Below are positions 1-7,669 of a stretch of DNA of 20,963 nucleotides, one piece after another (the first letter of the stretch is position 1; each line of letters opens with the position of its first letter). The stretch lies in contig JAEWLZ010000284.1 of NCBI GenBank assembly GCA_023457295.1, positions 1 through 20,963 on the forward strand, written 5' to 3'. The notes under the pieces are model-generated. The model was not told where the DNA came from. It was given only the letters and a program-made list of their open reading frames with translations, and ran no database searches. Source of the stretch: Cyanobacteria bacterium OH_PDB_112. Its GTDB lineage: Bacteria; Cyanobacteriota; Vampirovibrionia; Gastranaerophilales; CAJFVJ01. A program made the position numbers and the translations under genes.

Positions 1-143
1 CAACAAGGTTGTGCCATCTCACAACATGGTTTTGGTGTTTCACAACAAGGTGCGGTTGCTGTGCAAGGACAAGCAGCATAACTAGACAGGGTAATCATTA
101 TCGCCACAGCGAATGCCCCTGCCACAATCAAAACTTTTTTCAT
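1..143 (-). CDS. Cysteine-rich exported protein, 3' end beyond window
   Basis: The reading frame opens with ATG at 141-143, seven bases after a GGAGG ribosome-binding site (151-155), and runs off the left edge after 47 full codons. Residues 1-24 form a typical Sec signal peptide: a KK start, a hydrophobic core, and an SYAA end. The mature part seen so far is almost only Cys, Pro and small residues, with CPC, then PCC recurring about every seven residues (C25, C27, C33-34, C40-41, C47). Cleavage after A24 would leave a Cys at the N-terminus, but the residues before it (Y-A-A) are a poor lipobox, so a lipoprotein is possible but not favoured. The CC pairs suggest metal binding or disulfides; that is inference. 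I do not recognise the family. The gene is too short and too truncated here for a standard ORF caller. Confidence 0.7.
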   Translation of the reverse strand, partial: MKKVLIVAGAFAVAIMITLSSYAACPCTATAPCCETPKPCCEMAQPC

Positions 144-180
144 ATCAATACCTCCAAAATCTGATATAGTAAAAAATGCT

Positions 181-210
181 TTTATAAAATAATTTTGATA
201 CATTAATCAA
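181..210 (-). promoter_or_regulatory. Putative sigma-70 promoter of the Cys-rich gene
   Basis: On the minus strand there is a TTGATT -35 (205-210), an 18-bp spacer and a TATAAA -10 (181-186), about 38 bases before the start codon at 143. It lies between the end of cysE and the Cys-rich gene and would make the latter an independent unit. Confidence 0.4.
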
Positions 211-239
211 CAATTTTAATTAGGCAATCGTACTAATTT

Positions 240-268
240 TAGAATATAAAATAGCCGGAACGACTATT
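240..268 (-). terminator. Probable intrinsic terminator after cysE
   Basis: Directly at the cysE stop codon the minus strand reads AATAGTC, loop GTTCC, GGCTATT (one G-U pair; arms 250-256 and 262-268), followed by a T-rich stretch. It marks the end of the serine/cysteine gene run. The T-tract is interrupted, so the terminator may be moderate in strength. Confidence 0.5.
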
Positions 269-914
269 AGTCTTGATTTTTCTTGATTATTTCCTGTAAT
301 TCCTTTATTTCATAGGTCAAACGTCTAATTTCGCAGCTAATCGGATCAGGAATTCTGTTATGCTGCAATTGTCCGTTAATCTCTTTCACACGCTTGACTA
401 TTCTTCCGGGAATACCAACTACCGTAGAATACATAGGAACATCGTCAACTACAACAGACCCTGCTCCTATACGAGAATTATCTCCAATATTTATATTACC
501 CAGAACCTTAGCCCCTGCTCCGATAACAACATTGTTACCGATAGTAGGGTGGCGTTTACCTTTTTCTTTGCCGGTACCGCCTAAAGTAACTCCCTGATAA
601 ATCAAAACATCGTCGCCTATTATAGTTGTTTCACCAATTACAACTCCCATACCATGGTCAATAAAAAGCCTGCGCCCTATTGTAGCCCCCGGGTGAATTT
701 CTATACCGGTAAAAAATCTTGTCAATTGAGAAAAAAACCTAGGCAAAAAAGGGATTTTCCAATAATTAAGCTTGTGACAAATTCTGTGAGAAATCAAAGC
801 ATGAAGACCTGAATAGCAAAGAATAACTTCGAAAATATTTTTTGCGGCAGGATCTTTTTCGTATATAGTTTTAATATCTTCTTTTATTTGCGATAAAGCT
901 CTTGTAATAAGCAT
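267..914 (-). CDS. cysE: Serine O-acetyltransferase
   Basis: This enzyme transfers acetyl from acetyl-CoA to L-serine, giving O-acetylserine, the first step of cysteine synthesis in the cytosol. The protein has 215 residues, matching the short CysE class. After a helical N-terminal part (DPA at 21-23) come left-handed beta-helix hexapeptide repeats from about 72 to 160. These include the family motifs DHGMGVVIGET (86-96, with His87) and RHP (His122), the expected catalytic histidines, and VVGIPGRIVK near 165-174. The C-terminal 25 residues look like an amphipathic coiled coil. The chain ends in Asp, not the isoleucine that usually docks into CysK. It starts 2 bases after the cysK stop with GGGG as ribosome-binding site, so it is co-transcribed with cysK. 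Confidence 0.95.
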   Translation of the reverse strand: MLITRALSQIKEDIKTIYEKDPAAKNIFEVILCYSGLHALISHRICHKLNYWKIPFLPRFFSQLTRFFTGIEIHPGATIGRRLFIDHGMGVVIGETTIIGDDVLIYQGVTLGGTGKEKGKRHPTIGNNVVIGAGAKVLGNINIGDNSRIGAGSVVVDDVPMYSTVVGIPGRIVKRVKEINGQLQHNRIPDPISCEIRRLTYEIKELQEIIKKNQD

Positions 915-916
915 TT

Positions 917-1840
917 TTACCCCTTTTCAAACAATTTTGTTGAAACATATTTAAGCGCATCATCAGGTATTATTACAACAATCATTTTGCCTGAATTTTC
1001 TTCTTTTTGCGCTGTTTTTATTGCAGCAAAAAGAGCAGCTCCCGATGAAATCCCAACAGGGATTCCAATCCTACCTGCCATTTGAGCTGTTTTTATTGCA
1101 TCCTCGGTAGATACTTGTATTATTTCATCTACAATTTTTAAATCTAAATTTGCCGGAATAAATCCTGCACCTATGCCCTGAATGCCATGAGGTCCTCTGG
1201 CTCCGCCCGATAAAACATGGCTTTCTTGAGGTTCTACGGCAATAGATTTTATTTCGGAGTTACACGATTTTAAAAATTTTGACGCGCCTGTAATTGTACC
1301 GCCTGTACCTACTCCGGCGACTAAAATATCAACTTTGCCATCCGTATCATTCCAAATTTCAGGCCCCGTAGTTTCAAAGTGAAACTGAGGATTTGCAAGA
1401 TTTTCAAATTGGTTTAAGATAACAGCACCATCATTTTGAGAAATAAGTTCATGAGCTTTATCTATAGCACCTTGCATACCTAAAGCTGCCGGTGTGAGAA
1501 CAACTTTTGCTCCAAAAAATTCAACAAGCTTTATGCGTTCTATACTCATATTGTCAGGCATAACTATTGTAAGCTTATACCCTTTTGCGGCAGAAATCAT
1601 GGCAAGTCCTATCCCTGTATTTCCGCTTGTTGGTTCTATAATTTGTCCGCCCTTTTTAAGAAGTCCTCTATTTTCTGCATCATTTATCATCCCAAGTGCT
1701 ATTCTGTCTTTTACAGAACTTGCGGGATTAAAATTTTCCATTTTAAGAACAACATCAGCTTTTAAGTCTAAAAAATCAGGCTTAAACTTCAAAAGCGGAG
1801 TATTTCCAATCAAATCTGTTATTTTATCTGCAATTTTCAT
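917..1840 (-). CDS. cysK: Cysteine synthase (O-acetylserine sulfhydrylase)
   Basis: This is a PLP enzyme that makes cysteine from O-acetylserine and sulfide. Its 307 residues match the CysK/CysM fold-type II family. Visible motifs are IGNTPLL (11-17), the PLP lysine K44 in NPASSVKDR, the substrate loop TSGNTG (71-76), the phosphate-binding GTGGT (178-182) and the SSG of the ring-nitrogen site near 265. The usual C-terminal PDSGERYLST reads PDDALKYVST here, a mild deviation. The stop lies 2 bases before cysE, which supplies its substrate. The start has no Shine-Dalgarno sequence, unlike most genes here; a TATTAT lies 6 bases before the ATG. It lies 39 bases downstream of the peroxiredoxin stop. 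CysK versus CysM specificity cannot be settled from sequence. Confidence 0.93.
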   Translation of the reverse strand: MKIADKITDLIGNTPLLKFKPDFLDLKADVVLKMENFNPASSVKDRIALGMINDAENRGLLKKGGQIIEPTSGNTGIGLAMISAAKGYKLTIVMPDNMSIERIKLVEFFGAKVVLTPAALGMQGAIDKAHELISQNDGAVILNQFENLANPQFHFETTGPEIWNDTDGKVDILVAGVGTGGTITGASKFLKSCNSEIKSIAVEPQESHVLSGGARGPHGIQGIGAGFIPANLDLKIVDEIIQVSTEDAIKTAQMAGRIGIPVGISSGAALFAAIKTAQKEENSGKMIVVIIPDDALKYVSTKLFEKG

Positions 1841-1879
1841 ATTTTTATAATACTAAAAATAATATAAATTCGCTATGAT

Positions 1880-2551
1880 TTAGACTTTTGTTTTACATAA
1901 AAACCAATCATAACATTCAGGGTTATCTTTTTGCTCTTTGACTCTTTTTTGAGCCCCCTCAATAGTTTGAGGAGGAGTCATAATGACACTTTCGCCTTTT
2001 TGCCAGTTTGCGGGAGTTGCAACCTTTTTAGTTTCAACAGTTTGCATAGCGTCTATTATTCTTATTATTTCACTTATATTACGACCAACACTCATAGGAT
2101 AAGTAACCATAAACGCTATTTCGCCGCGGGGGGTTATAATAGTAACAGTTCTGACAGCATGAGTAGTGCTCATTTTTTCATGAATCATACCGTATTTTTT
2201 TGCTACTTCCATTGATAAATCGGCAATTACAGGGAAATCTATCTTGGTATCAAATTTTTCTTCAATAGCTCTCAACCAAGCTATATGGGAATAAATACTG
2301 TCTATACTTAGCCCTATAATTTTAACACCGCGTTTATCAAAAGCTTCTTTTTCCTGAGCAAAACCTATAAACTCTGTCGTACAAACCGGTGTAAAATCAG
2401 CAGGATGAGAAAACAAAACAGCCCAACTGTCTTTTATATATTCAGAAAATTTTATTTCACCTTTTGTAGTAACTGCGGTAAAATCAGGGGCGATATCACC
2501 TAAAGTCAGACAATTTTTGCAATTACATACAGAATCATTACCATTACACAT
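1880..2551 (-). CDS. Peroxiredoxin, Prx6-type (AhpC/TSA family)
   Basis: This is a thiol peroxidase that reduces H2O2 and organic hydroperoxides in the cytosol. The 223-residue length and layout fit the Prx6/archaeal long peroxiredoxin class. The peroxidatic cysteine is C57 in the signature HPADFTPVCTTE (49-60), followed by the C-terminal PANWQKGE dimerisation domain. Two further cysteines close the chain (C213 in ECYDWFLC and C219), as in archaeal thioredoxin peroxidases where they act as resolving residues. The N-terminus carries four extra cysteines within 14 residues (C2, C9, C11, C14). An AGGAG site lies 7 bases before the ATG, inside a hairpin (2554-2590). The gene lies between serA and cysK, so it may protect or serve thiol metabolism. 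Confidence 0.92.
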   Translation of the reverse strand: MCNGNDSVCNCKNCLTLGDIAPDFTAVTTKGEIKFSEYIKDSWAVLFSHPADFTPVCTTEFIGFAQEKEAFDKRGVKIIGLSIDSIYSHIAWLRAIEEKFDTKIDFPVIADLSMEVAKKYGMIHEKMSTTHAVRTVTIITPRGEIAFMVTYPMSVGRNISEIIRIIDAMQTVETKKVATPANWQKGESVIMTPPQTIEGAQKRVKEQKDNPECYDWFLCKTKV

Positions 2552-2553
2552 AA

Positions 2554-2590
2554 TTAGACTCCTAAAAGTTATATACTTAAAGGAGTCTAA
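2554..2590 (-). promoter_or_regulatory. Symmetric hairpin covering the peroxiredoxin ribosome-binding site
   Basis: The minus strand reads TTAGACTCCT (2590-2581), then AAGT-ATATA-ACTT in the middle, then AGGAGTCTAA (2563-2554), just before the ATG of the peroxiredoxin gene. The ten outer bases pair perfectly and four inner pairs extend the stem beyond a T-T mismatch. The 3' arm contains the AGGAG ribosome-binding site, so the folded RNA would hide it. No T-tract follows, so it is not a normal terminator for serA. It could instead be a protein operator. The function is inferred. Confidence 0.6.
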
Positions 2591-2612
2591 CAGAGCTAAT
2601 CACCAAAGAATA

Positions 2613-4199
2613 TTATCGCATCAGGCTAATATACTTGGAGTCACGAATTCCGTTAATTTGCTTGATTTCCGCATTTGTGGCATCATCTATCGGTTGATCT
2701 ATATTTATTATCATTATAGAATCACCTGTCTTTTTATTATCAGCCACCTGCATCATGCTGATATTTACGGATTTTGCACCTAAAACCGTAGCAACTTGCG
2801 CAATCATATTCGGTTTGTTTTCATGAGGAACAATAAGAATATTTTGCGCAGGTTCAATACTTGTTGAATACTCGTTTATACGGACTATTCTAGGCATTTC
2901 ATCTGTAATCAAAGCCCCCGCAACCACATTCGTTTCTTGTTCTGTTGAGAGTTTTATACTCAACAGCCCTGAATAACTACAAGGCGCATCTGACTTTACA
3001 TCTGTAATAGTTATTCCTCTGGATTTTGCGATTATAGGAGCATTCACATAATTTACACCTTCAAAAGATGTGGACAAAAACCCTTTCAAAATAGCTATTT
3101 TAAGAGGTGAAATATCTAATTCGGACAAACTGCCGTTAACTGTAATTTCAAGCTTCTGCGCAGAGCCTTTTGTGTACTGACGAATAAATTTACCAAGATT
3201 TTCGGCAATTTGCATATAATTTTTGACGGGTTCCAATTTTTCCTGCTTTAAAGAAGGAATATTAACAGCACTTTTCGCACTTCCACCCTGCAATACTTCC
3301 GCAATTTGTTCGGCGACATCAATAGCCACGTTTATTTGAGCTTCTTCTGTACTAGCCCCAAGATGCGGCGTTAATATTAAATCACCTTTACAAGAAAGAA
3401 GCGGATTTTCAGGCGTGATAGGCTCTCCATCAAAAACATCTATAGCCGCTGCTGCCACTTGCCCTTCTTCAATAGCTTCTTTAAGGGCATTTTCATCTAT
3501 AATTCCACCGCGAGCACAATTGATTATGCGCACACCTTTTTTCATGCGATTTAGAGTATTTTTATTTATCAAATAAGCCGTTTCTCGTGTTTTTGGGACA
3601 TGAACCGTTATAAAGTCACAAACACCCCAAAAATCGTCAAGATGAGATGCATACTTACAGCCTAAAGACTCAATAAATTCCTTATTTGTATAAGGATCAT
3701 ATACAAGCACTTTCATTCCTAGAGCAAGTGCTACTTTTGCTACTCTCGCACCGATTTTGCCAAGTCCGATTATACCCAAAGTTTTTTGAAAAAGCTCTAT
3801 ACCGGTAAGTTTTGAGCGTTCCCATTTGCCTTTTTTGGTAGACTCATTAGCTGAAGGAATATGTCTTGCCATAGCCATCATTAAAGCAAGTGTATGCTCT
3901 GCTGCGGCAGTAGTATTCCCTTCCGGCGAATTCACAACGATAACACCCTTTTCTGTAGCGGCATTCACATCAATATTATCAACACCGACACCTGCTCTGC
4001 CTATTATTTTAAGATTTGAAGCGTTATCAATAATTTTTTTTGTAACCGTTGTTTGACTTCTAATCATCAAGGCATCGTATTCTTTAATTTTTTCAGCCAG
4101 TTCATCTTCTGTCATAGTCGGCAGAAAATCGACTTCTGCCACGCCGTCAAAAAATTTACCCGCTACATCATTTATTTTATCTGTAATTAAAACTTTCAT
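2613..4199 (-). CDS. serA: D-3-phosphoglycerate dehydrogenase
   Basis: This NAD-dependent enzyme oxidises 3-phosphoglycerate to 3-phosphohydroxypyruvate, the entry step of serine synthesis. Its 528 residues match the long SerA type. The N-terminal substrate part has RAGVGVDNID (68-77). The nucleotide-binding fold has GLGKIG (145-150). Catalytic residues are seen as R230 (CARGGI), E259 (FDGEP) and H279 (TPHLGAS). An intervening ASB domain (about 315-450) leads to a C-terminal ACT domain (about 455-528), the usual serine feedback sensor. The ribosome-binding site AGGAGG overlaps the TAG stop of the aminotransferase upstream, indicating coupled translation. Neighbouring aminotransferase and cysE/cysK genes form a serine-to-cysteine route. 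Confidence 0.96.
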   Translation of the reverse strand: MKVLITDKINDVAGKFFDGVAEVDFLPTMTEDELAEKIKEYDALMIRSQTTVTKKIIDNASNLKIIGRAGVGVDNIDVNAATEKGVIVVNSPEGNTTAAAEHTLALMMAMARHIPSANESTKKGKWERSKLTGIELFQKTLGIIGLGKIGARVAKVALALGMKVLVYDPYTNKEFIESLGCKYASHLDDFWGVCDFITVHVPKTRETAYLINKNTLNRMKKGVRIINCARGGIIDENALKEAIEEGQVAAAAIDVFDGEPITPENPLLSCKGDLILTPHLGASTEEAQINVAIDVAEQIAEVLQGGSAKSAVNIPSLKQEKLEPVKNYMQIAENLGKFIRQYTKGSAQKLEITVNGSLSELDISPLKIAILKGFLSTSFEGVNYVNAPIIAKSRGITITDVKSDAPCSYSGLLSIKLSTEQETNVVAGALITDEMPRIVRINEYSTSIEPAQNILIVPHENKPNMIAQVATVLGAKSVNISMMQVADNKKTGDSIMIINIDQPIDDATNAEIKQINGIRDSKYISLMR

Positions 4200-4208
4200 C
4201 GTATCCTC

Positions 4209-5375
4209 CTAAACTGTGACTTTTTGTTCTGCAAACACTTTCAATAAAGCAGAAAGTCCCGAGCCTGGCTCAAACTTGTGACCAAGCTTGAGTAAAGTCC
4301 CTTCCAATGCGCCGATTGCAGTAATAGCATCACGTTCAGACACAAAACCGAGATGTCCGATTCTGAAAATTTTATCTTTAAATTTGCCTTGACCGTTTGC
4401 CACGACAATATCATAATCTTTTGTCATAGTTGAGCGAATATCCGGCACGGTTACCCCATCAGGTGGTAAAATAGATGTAATTGCCCTTGAAGCAGCTGTA
4501 TCATTTTCTACCAAAAGCTCCAATCCAAGAACTCTTACAGCAGTTCTTATTCCTTTTGAAATCTTTTCATGACGAGCATAAATTGATTCTAAACCTTCAG
4601 CTTTTAAAATTTCAAAAGCCTTATGAAGCGCAAAAACCATATTTATATTTGGAGTAAAAGGTGTAGTATCTTCCGCCACAGATTTTTTATAAGCACCAAA
4701 GTCAAAATAAAAGCTCGGATATTCACACTTTTTATAAGCCTCAAAAGCCCTATCAGAACAACTCAAAAAAGATAATCCGGCAGGCACCATAAAACCTTTT
4801 TGAGAACCGGATACAAGGATATCAATACCCCACTCATCAGGTTTAACAGGTACTGCACCAACACTTGTAACTCCGTCTACGACAGACAAAGCACCATGTT
4901 CACGGATTATTTCACAAATAGTTTTAACATCATTCATAACTCCTGTTGAAGTTTCGTTATGAGTCACTGTTACAACTTTAATCTCTTTGTTAGTATCAGC
5001 GGCAAGTCTTGATTTTAATGCTTCAGGGTCAATAGCCTTACCCCATTCAGCATCCAAAGTCTCAACTTCCGCACCTCGAGATTTAGCGATTTTTACCCAT
5101 CTTTCGCTAAAATTTCCCATAACAAGCGATAAAACCTTATCACCTGGATTCAAAATATTCGACAAAGCAGCGTCCATAGCACCTGTTCCGCTTGCCGTTA
5201 ATAAAAATACGTCATTTTTTGTCTGGAAAAACCATTTCAAATCGGAGTAAACTTCTTTGAGAATTTTCGAGAATTCCGAACTTCTGTGCCCGATAGGATG
5301 CTTTGCCATTGCCTGTAAAACACTTTCAGGTACGGGAGTCGGTCCCGGAATCATCAAAAAAAGTTTGTCTTTCAT
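4209..5375 (-). CDS. Class V aminotransferase (serine-pyruvate / alanine-glyoxylate type)
   Basis: This is a PLP aminotransferase of fold type I, class V, with 388 residues. Seen are the N-terminal PGPTPVPESV (10-19), SGTGAMDAA (62-70) for PLP phosphate, HNETSTG (139-145), the PLP-ring aspartate D167 in VVDGVTS, and the Schiff-base lysine K193 in SGSQKGF. Family members are annotated as serine-glyoxylate, alanine-glyoxylate or serine-pyruvate aminotransferase. Its position directly before serA suggests that here it aminates phosphohydroxypyruvate or connects serine to glyoxylate/pyruvate; that is inference. It overlaps the end of obg by four bases (ATGA) with GAGGAG as ribosome-binding site, so translation is probably coupled to obg. 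Confidence 0.88.
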   Translation of the reverse strand: MKDKLFLMIPGPTPVPESVLQAMAKHPIGHRSSEFSKILKEVYSDLKWFFQTKNDVFLLTASGTGAMDAALSNILNPGDKVLSLVMGNFSERWVKIAKSRGAEVETLDAEWGKAIDPEALKSRLAADTNKEIKVVTVTHNETSTGVMNDVKTICEIIREHGALSVVDGVTSVGAVPVKPDEWGIDILVSGSQKGFMVPAGLSFLSCSDRAFEAYKKCEYPSFYFDFGAYKKSVAEDTTPFTPNINMVFALHKAFEILKAEGLESIYARHEKISKGIRTAVRVLGLELLVENDTAASRAITSILPPDGVTVPDIRSTMTKDYDIVVANGQGKFKDKIFRIGHLGFVSERDAITAIGALEGTLLKLGHKFEPGSGLSALLKVFAEQKVTV

Positions 5376-6667
5376 TCTTCTGTCTCCTCTGTATATTCGT
5401 CGTCGTAATAACTGAATTCAATACTGCCAACGACTATAGTATCTCCATCTTTTATTCCAAGTTTTTTCAGTCTTTCAAAAACACCCATAGCAATCAGGAT
5501 ATTTTGAAACCTGTAAACTTGTTCATTGTTACGCTCATCTGTCACTGAAGCAAGTCTTTCAACTTTTCCGCCTGTAACAAAATAAGCTTTAGCTTTTTTA
5601 TCTTTAATGATTTCAAATTCGCTGTCATCATTATCATATGCCGCTGAATCCTCATCCAATTCTATCTCAATTTCAGGAGTCGGAATTTCTTCGATTTTTT
5701 TATAAACAAAATTCAAAAGCTCATCGACACCTTGTTTTGTAGCAGCAGAAATCACAAAGATATCTTTCCCGTCTTTTTTAAATTCTTTTTTAAGTTCTTC
5801 CACAACTTCCGATGGAGCAGAATCCATTTTATTTAAAACCACTATTTGATAAGCATTTGCAAGACGTTCATTATATTTTTTAAGTTCATTATTGATAATC
5901 ATATAGTTGTTGTAAGGATGCGGTTCAAGCATATCAACGATATGAATTAAAAACTTTGTACGCTCAACATGGCGCAAAAAATCATGACCTAATCCGACAC
6001 CCTCGGATGCACCTTCAATAAGCCCTGGAATATCCGCCACAACAAAGCTTTCGCCATTAGGTTTTTGGACAACCCCAAGATTTGGCACAAGAGTTGTGAA
6101 AGGATAATCAGCAATTTTAGGCTTTGCCGCACTAATCACACTTATAAGAGTTGATTTTCCAGCATTTGGCATGCCTAAAAGACCTATATCTGCTATAAGC
6201 TTTAGCTCAAGCTCCAAATCTCTTTCAATCCCCGGCTCACCCGGCTCACAAAATTGAGGAGAACGTTTGACAGAAGATGCGAAACGTGAATTCCCGCGCC
6301 CGCCACGTCCACCTTTTGCCACAAGAGCTTTCTCCGCATGAGCTTTTAAATCTGCTATATTTTTACCTGTTTTAGAATCTTTTACAACAGTCCCTACGGG
6401 AACCTTTATATAAAGGTCGTTTCCGCTTGCGCCATGCTGATTTTTATTACGACCATTTTCACCTTGTACTGCCTGAAATTTTGACTTATAGCGAAAATCC
6501 AAAAGCGTGCTGAGGTTTTCATCAGCGATAACATAAACATCGCCTCCGCGACCACCGTCACCGCCGGCAGGACCTCCTTTATCGACAAATTTTTCTCTTC
6601 GCCAAGCAACCATACCATTACCGCCTGCGCCTGACATAATTTTAATTTTTGCCTTATCCAAAAACAT
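5372..6667 (-). CDS. obg: Obg GTPase (CgtA)
   Basis: This is an essential, ribosome-associated GTPase involved in 50S assembly and stress signalling. It has 431 residues and three domains. The glycine-rich Obg fold (about 1-158) contains clusters such as GGPAGGDGGRGGD. The G domain has P-loop GMPNAGKST (165-173), DIPG (212-215), NKMD (279-282) and SAA (307-309). The C-terminal OCT domain runs from about 345 to 417, followed by an acidic tail. It is the first gene of the minus-strand run towards serA and cysE. The ribosome-binding site is weak (TAGTGAG). A TATAAT -10 lies about 30 bases upstream of the start. Confidence 0.97.
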   Translation of the reverse strand: MFLDKAKIKIMSGAGGNGMVAWRREKFVDKGGPAGGDGGRGGDVYVIADENLSTLLDFRYKSKFQAVQGENGRNKNQHGASGNDLYIKVPVGTVVKDSKTGKNIADLKAHAEKALVAKGGRGGRGNSRFASSVKRSPQFCEPGEPGIERDLELELKLIADIGLLGMPNAGKSTLISVISAAKPKIADYPFTTLVPNLGVVQKPNGESFVVADIPGLIEGASEGVGLGHDFLRHVERTKFLIHIVDMLEPHPYNNYMIINNELKKYNERLANAYQIVVLNKMDSAPSEVVEELKKEFKKDGKDIFVISAATKQGVDELLNFVYKKIEEIPTPEIEIELDEDSAAYDNDDSEFEIIKDKKAKAYFVTGGKVERLASVTDERNNEQVYRFQNILIAMGVFERLKKLGIKDGDTIVVGSIEFSYYDDEYTEETEE

Positions 6668-6697
6668 CTTATAAACTCACTACAAACTACCGTGACT

Positions 6698-6703
6698 ATT
6701 ATA
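6698..6703 (-). promoter_or_regulatory. Putative -10 element of the obg operon
   Basis: A perfect TATAAT on the minus strand lies about 30 bases before the obg ATG. No convincing -35 is found 16-18 bases upstream. It sits in the 126-base gap shared with the divergent kinase gene that starts at 6794. Confidence 0.45.
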
Positions 6704-6793
6704 ACGCAAATTGAGAAAAAATTCACATTAATTTTTCTTTAAATTTGGATTTTTTCTGCCGTGTTTAAATTATTATATTCTTAGAGGTGTCAA

Positions 6794-7654
6794 ATGTTTG
6801 AAAATTTAACAGATGTAGAATATTTTAATGTTCCCCGTATCGAAAGCCCGATTTCCACTCAGGAAATGCTATTGAACGCTATTGTTCAAGGTCTTTACAA
6901 AATTGTAAGTGAAGACACAAAACAAAAACAGCCTCTGTTTTTGAAAATAAAAGACGGGGTTATTTATTCTTTGGCGGATAAAATAGTCAAAAGACAAAAG
7001 CCTACAATTATTTTAGGCGTTACAGGAGAAAGTGCATCAGGCAAAACGACACTTGTGAATAATACTCTCAAAGCTTGCCTGAAAAATCGAAACAAACACA
7101 TCTGTACAATAATAAGCTGTGACGATTATTTTAAAGATACCTCTAAAGAATTAAAAGAAGCCGGAAGCTTTGAAAAACTTTTTAAATCAGGTATGAATTT
7201 TGATATACCTGATGCTTATGACCTTGATATAATGAAAAATCATATAAAAGAACTTTCCCGCAAACGCAAAATTGTATCTCCCAGATACGATTTTGTCACT
7301 TGCGAAAGCTTCCCAGACGGGGAGAAAAAATTCCCCGCAAAAGTTATTCTTTCAGAAGGATTATTTGCCCTTGAGTCAATTTTTGAAGAGGTTCTGGATG
7401 TATCAATCTATATCGAAACACCTGAAGAACTTATCAAAGAAAGATGGTTCAAAAGAGCGGTGTCTCGAGGCAAAACTCCACAAGACGCAAAAGTTCAGTT
7501 TGATATAGTTAAAACCGAAGCAATGCGTCATATAATTCCAAAAAAAGATACGGCTGATTTGGTTATAAACGGTATAGCATCTGCGGAATATATAGAGTTT
7601 GTTGCAGGGGAAATTTTTGATACAATAAAAAAATCAATAAGTGAAGTTTTTTAA
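6794..7654 (+). CDS. Uridine kinase / phosphoribulokinase family P-loop kinase
   Basis: This is a P-loop small-molecule kinase of the uridine kinase/phosphoribulokinase superfamily. The Walker A motif is GESASGKT (78-85), preceded by the beta strand TIILGVT. It is followed by the SCDDYFKD segment typical of Udk, a PDAYDLD segment corresponding to the Udk substrate region, ILSEGLFAL for the Walker B strand, and a lid-like ERWFKRAVSRGKT. About 70 residues precede the kinase core, unlike short Udk proteins, so it may belong to a less characterised branch and its substrate is uncertain. GAGGTG lies before the ATG. It is followed by yajQ after 15 bases, on the same strand. Confidence 0.8.
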   Translation: MFENLTDVEYFNVPRIESPISTQEMLLNAIVQGLYKIVSEDTKQKQPLFLKIKDGVIYSLADKIVKRQKPTIILGVTGESASGKTTLVNNTLKACLKNRNKHICTIISCDDYFKDTSKELKEAGSFEKLFKSGMNFDIPDAYDLDIMKNHIKELSRKRKIVSPRYDFVTCESFPDGEKKFPAKVILSEGLFALESIFEEVLDVSIYIETPEELIKERWFKRAVSRGKTPQDAKVQFDIVKTEAMRHIIPKKDTADLVINGIASAEYIEFVAGEIFDTIKKSISEVF

Positions 7655-7669
7655 TTAAGGGAGATAAAA

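Noticed and set aside
1494..1850. Plus-strand 118-codon frame inside cysK
   Set aside because: It is the complement of a well-conserved gene, without a start signal; a shadow frame.
6694..6793. A full promoter for the plus-strand kinase gene (TTGGAT with AATTAT or TATATT)
   Set aside because: Candidate boxes are poor and ambiguous in this AT-rich stretch; not strong enough to list.
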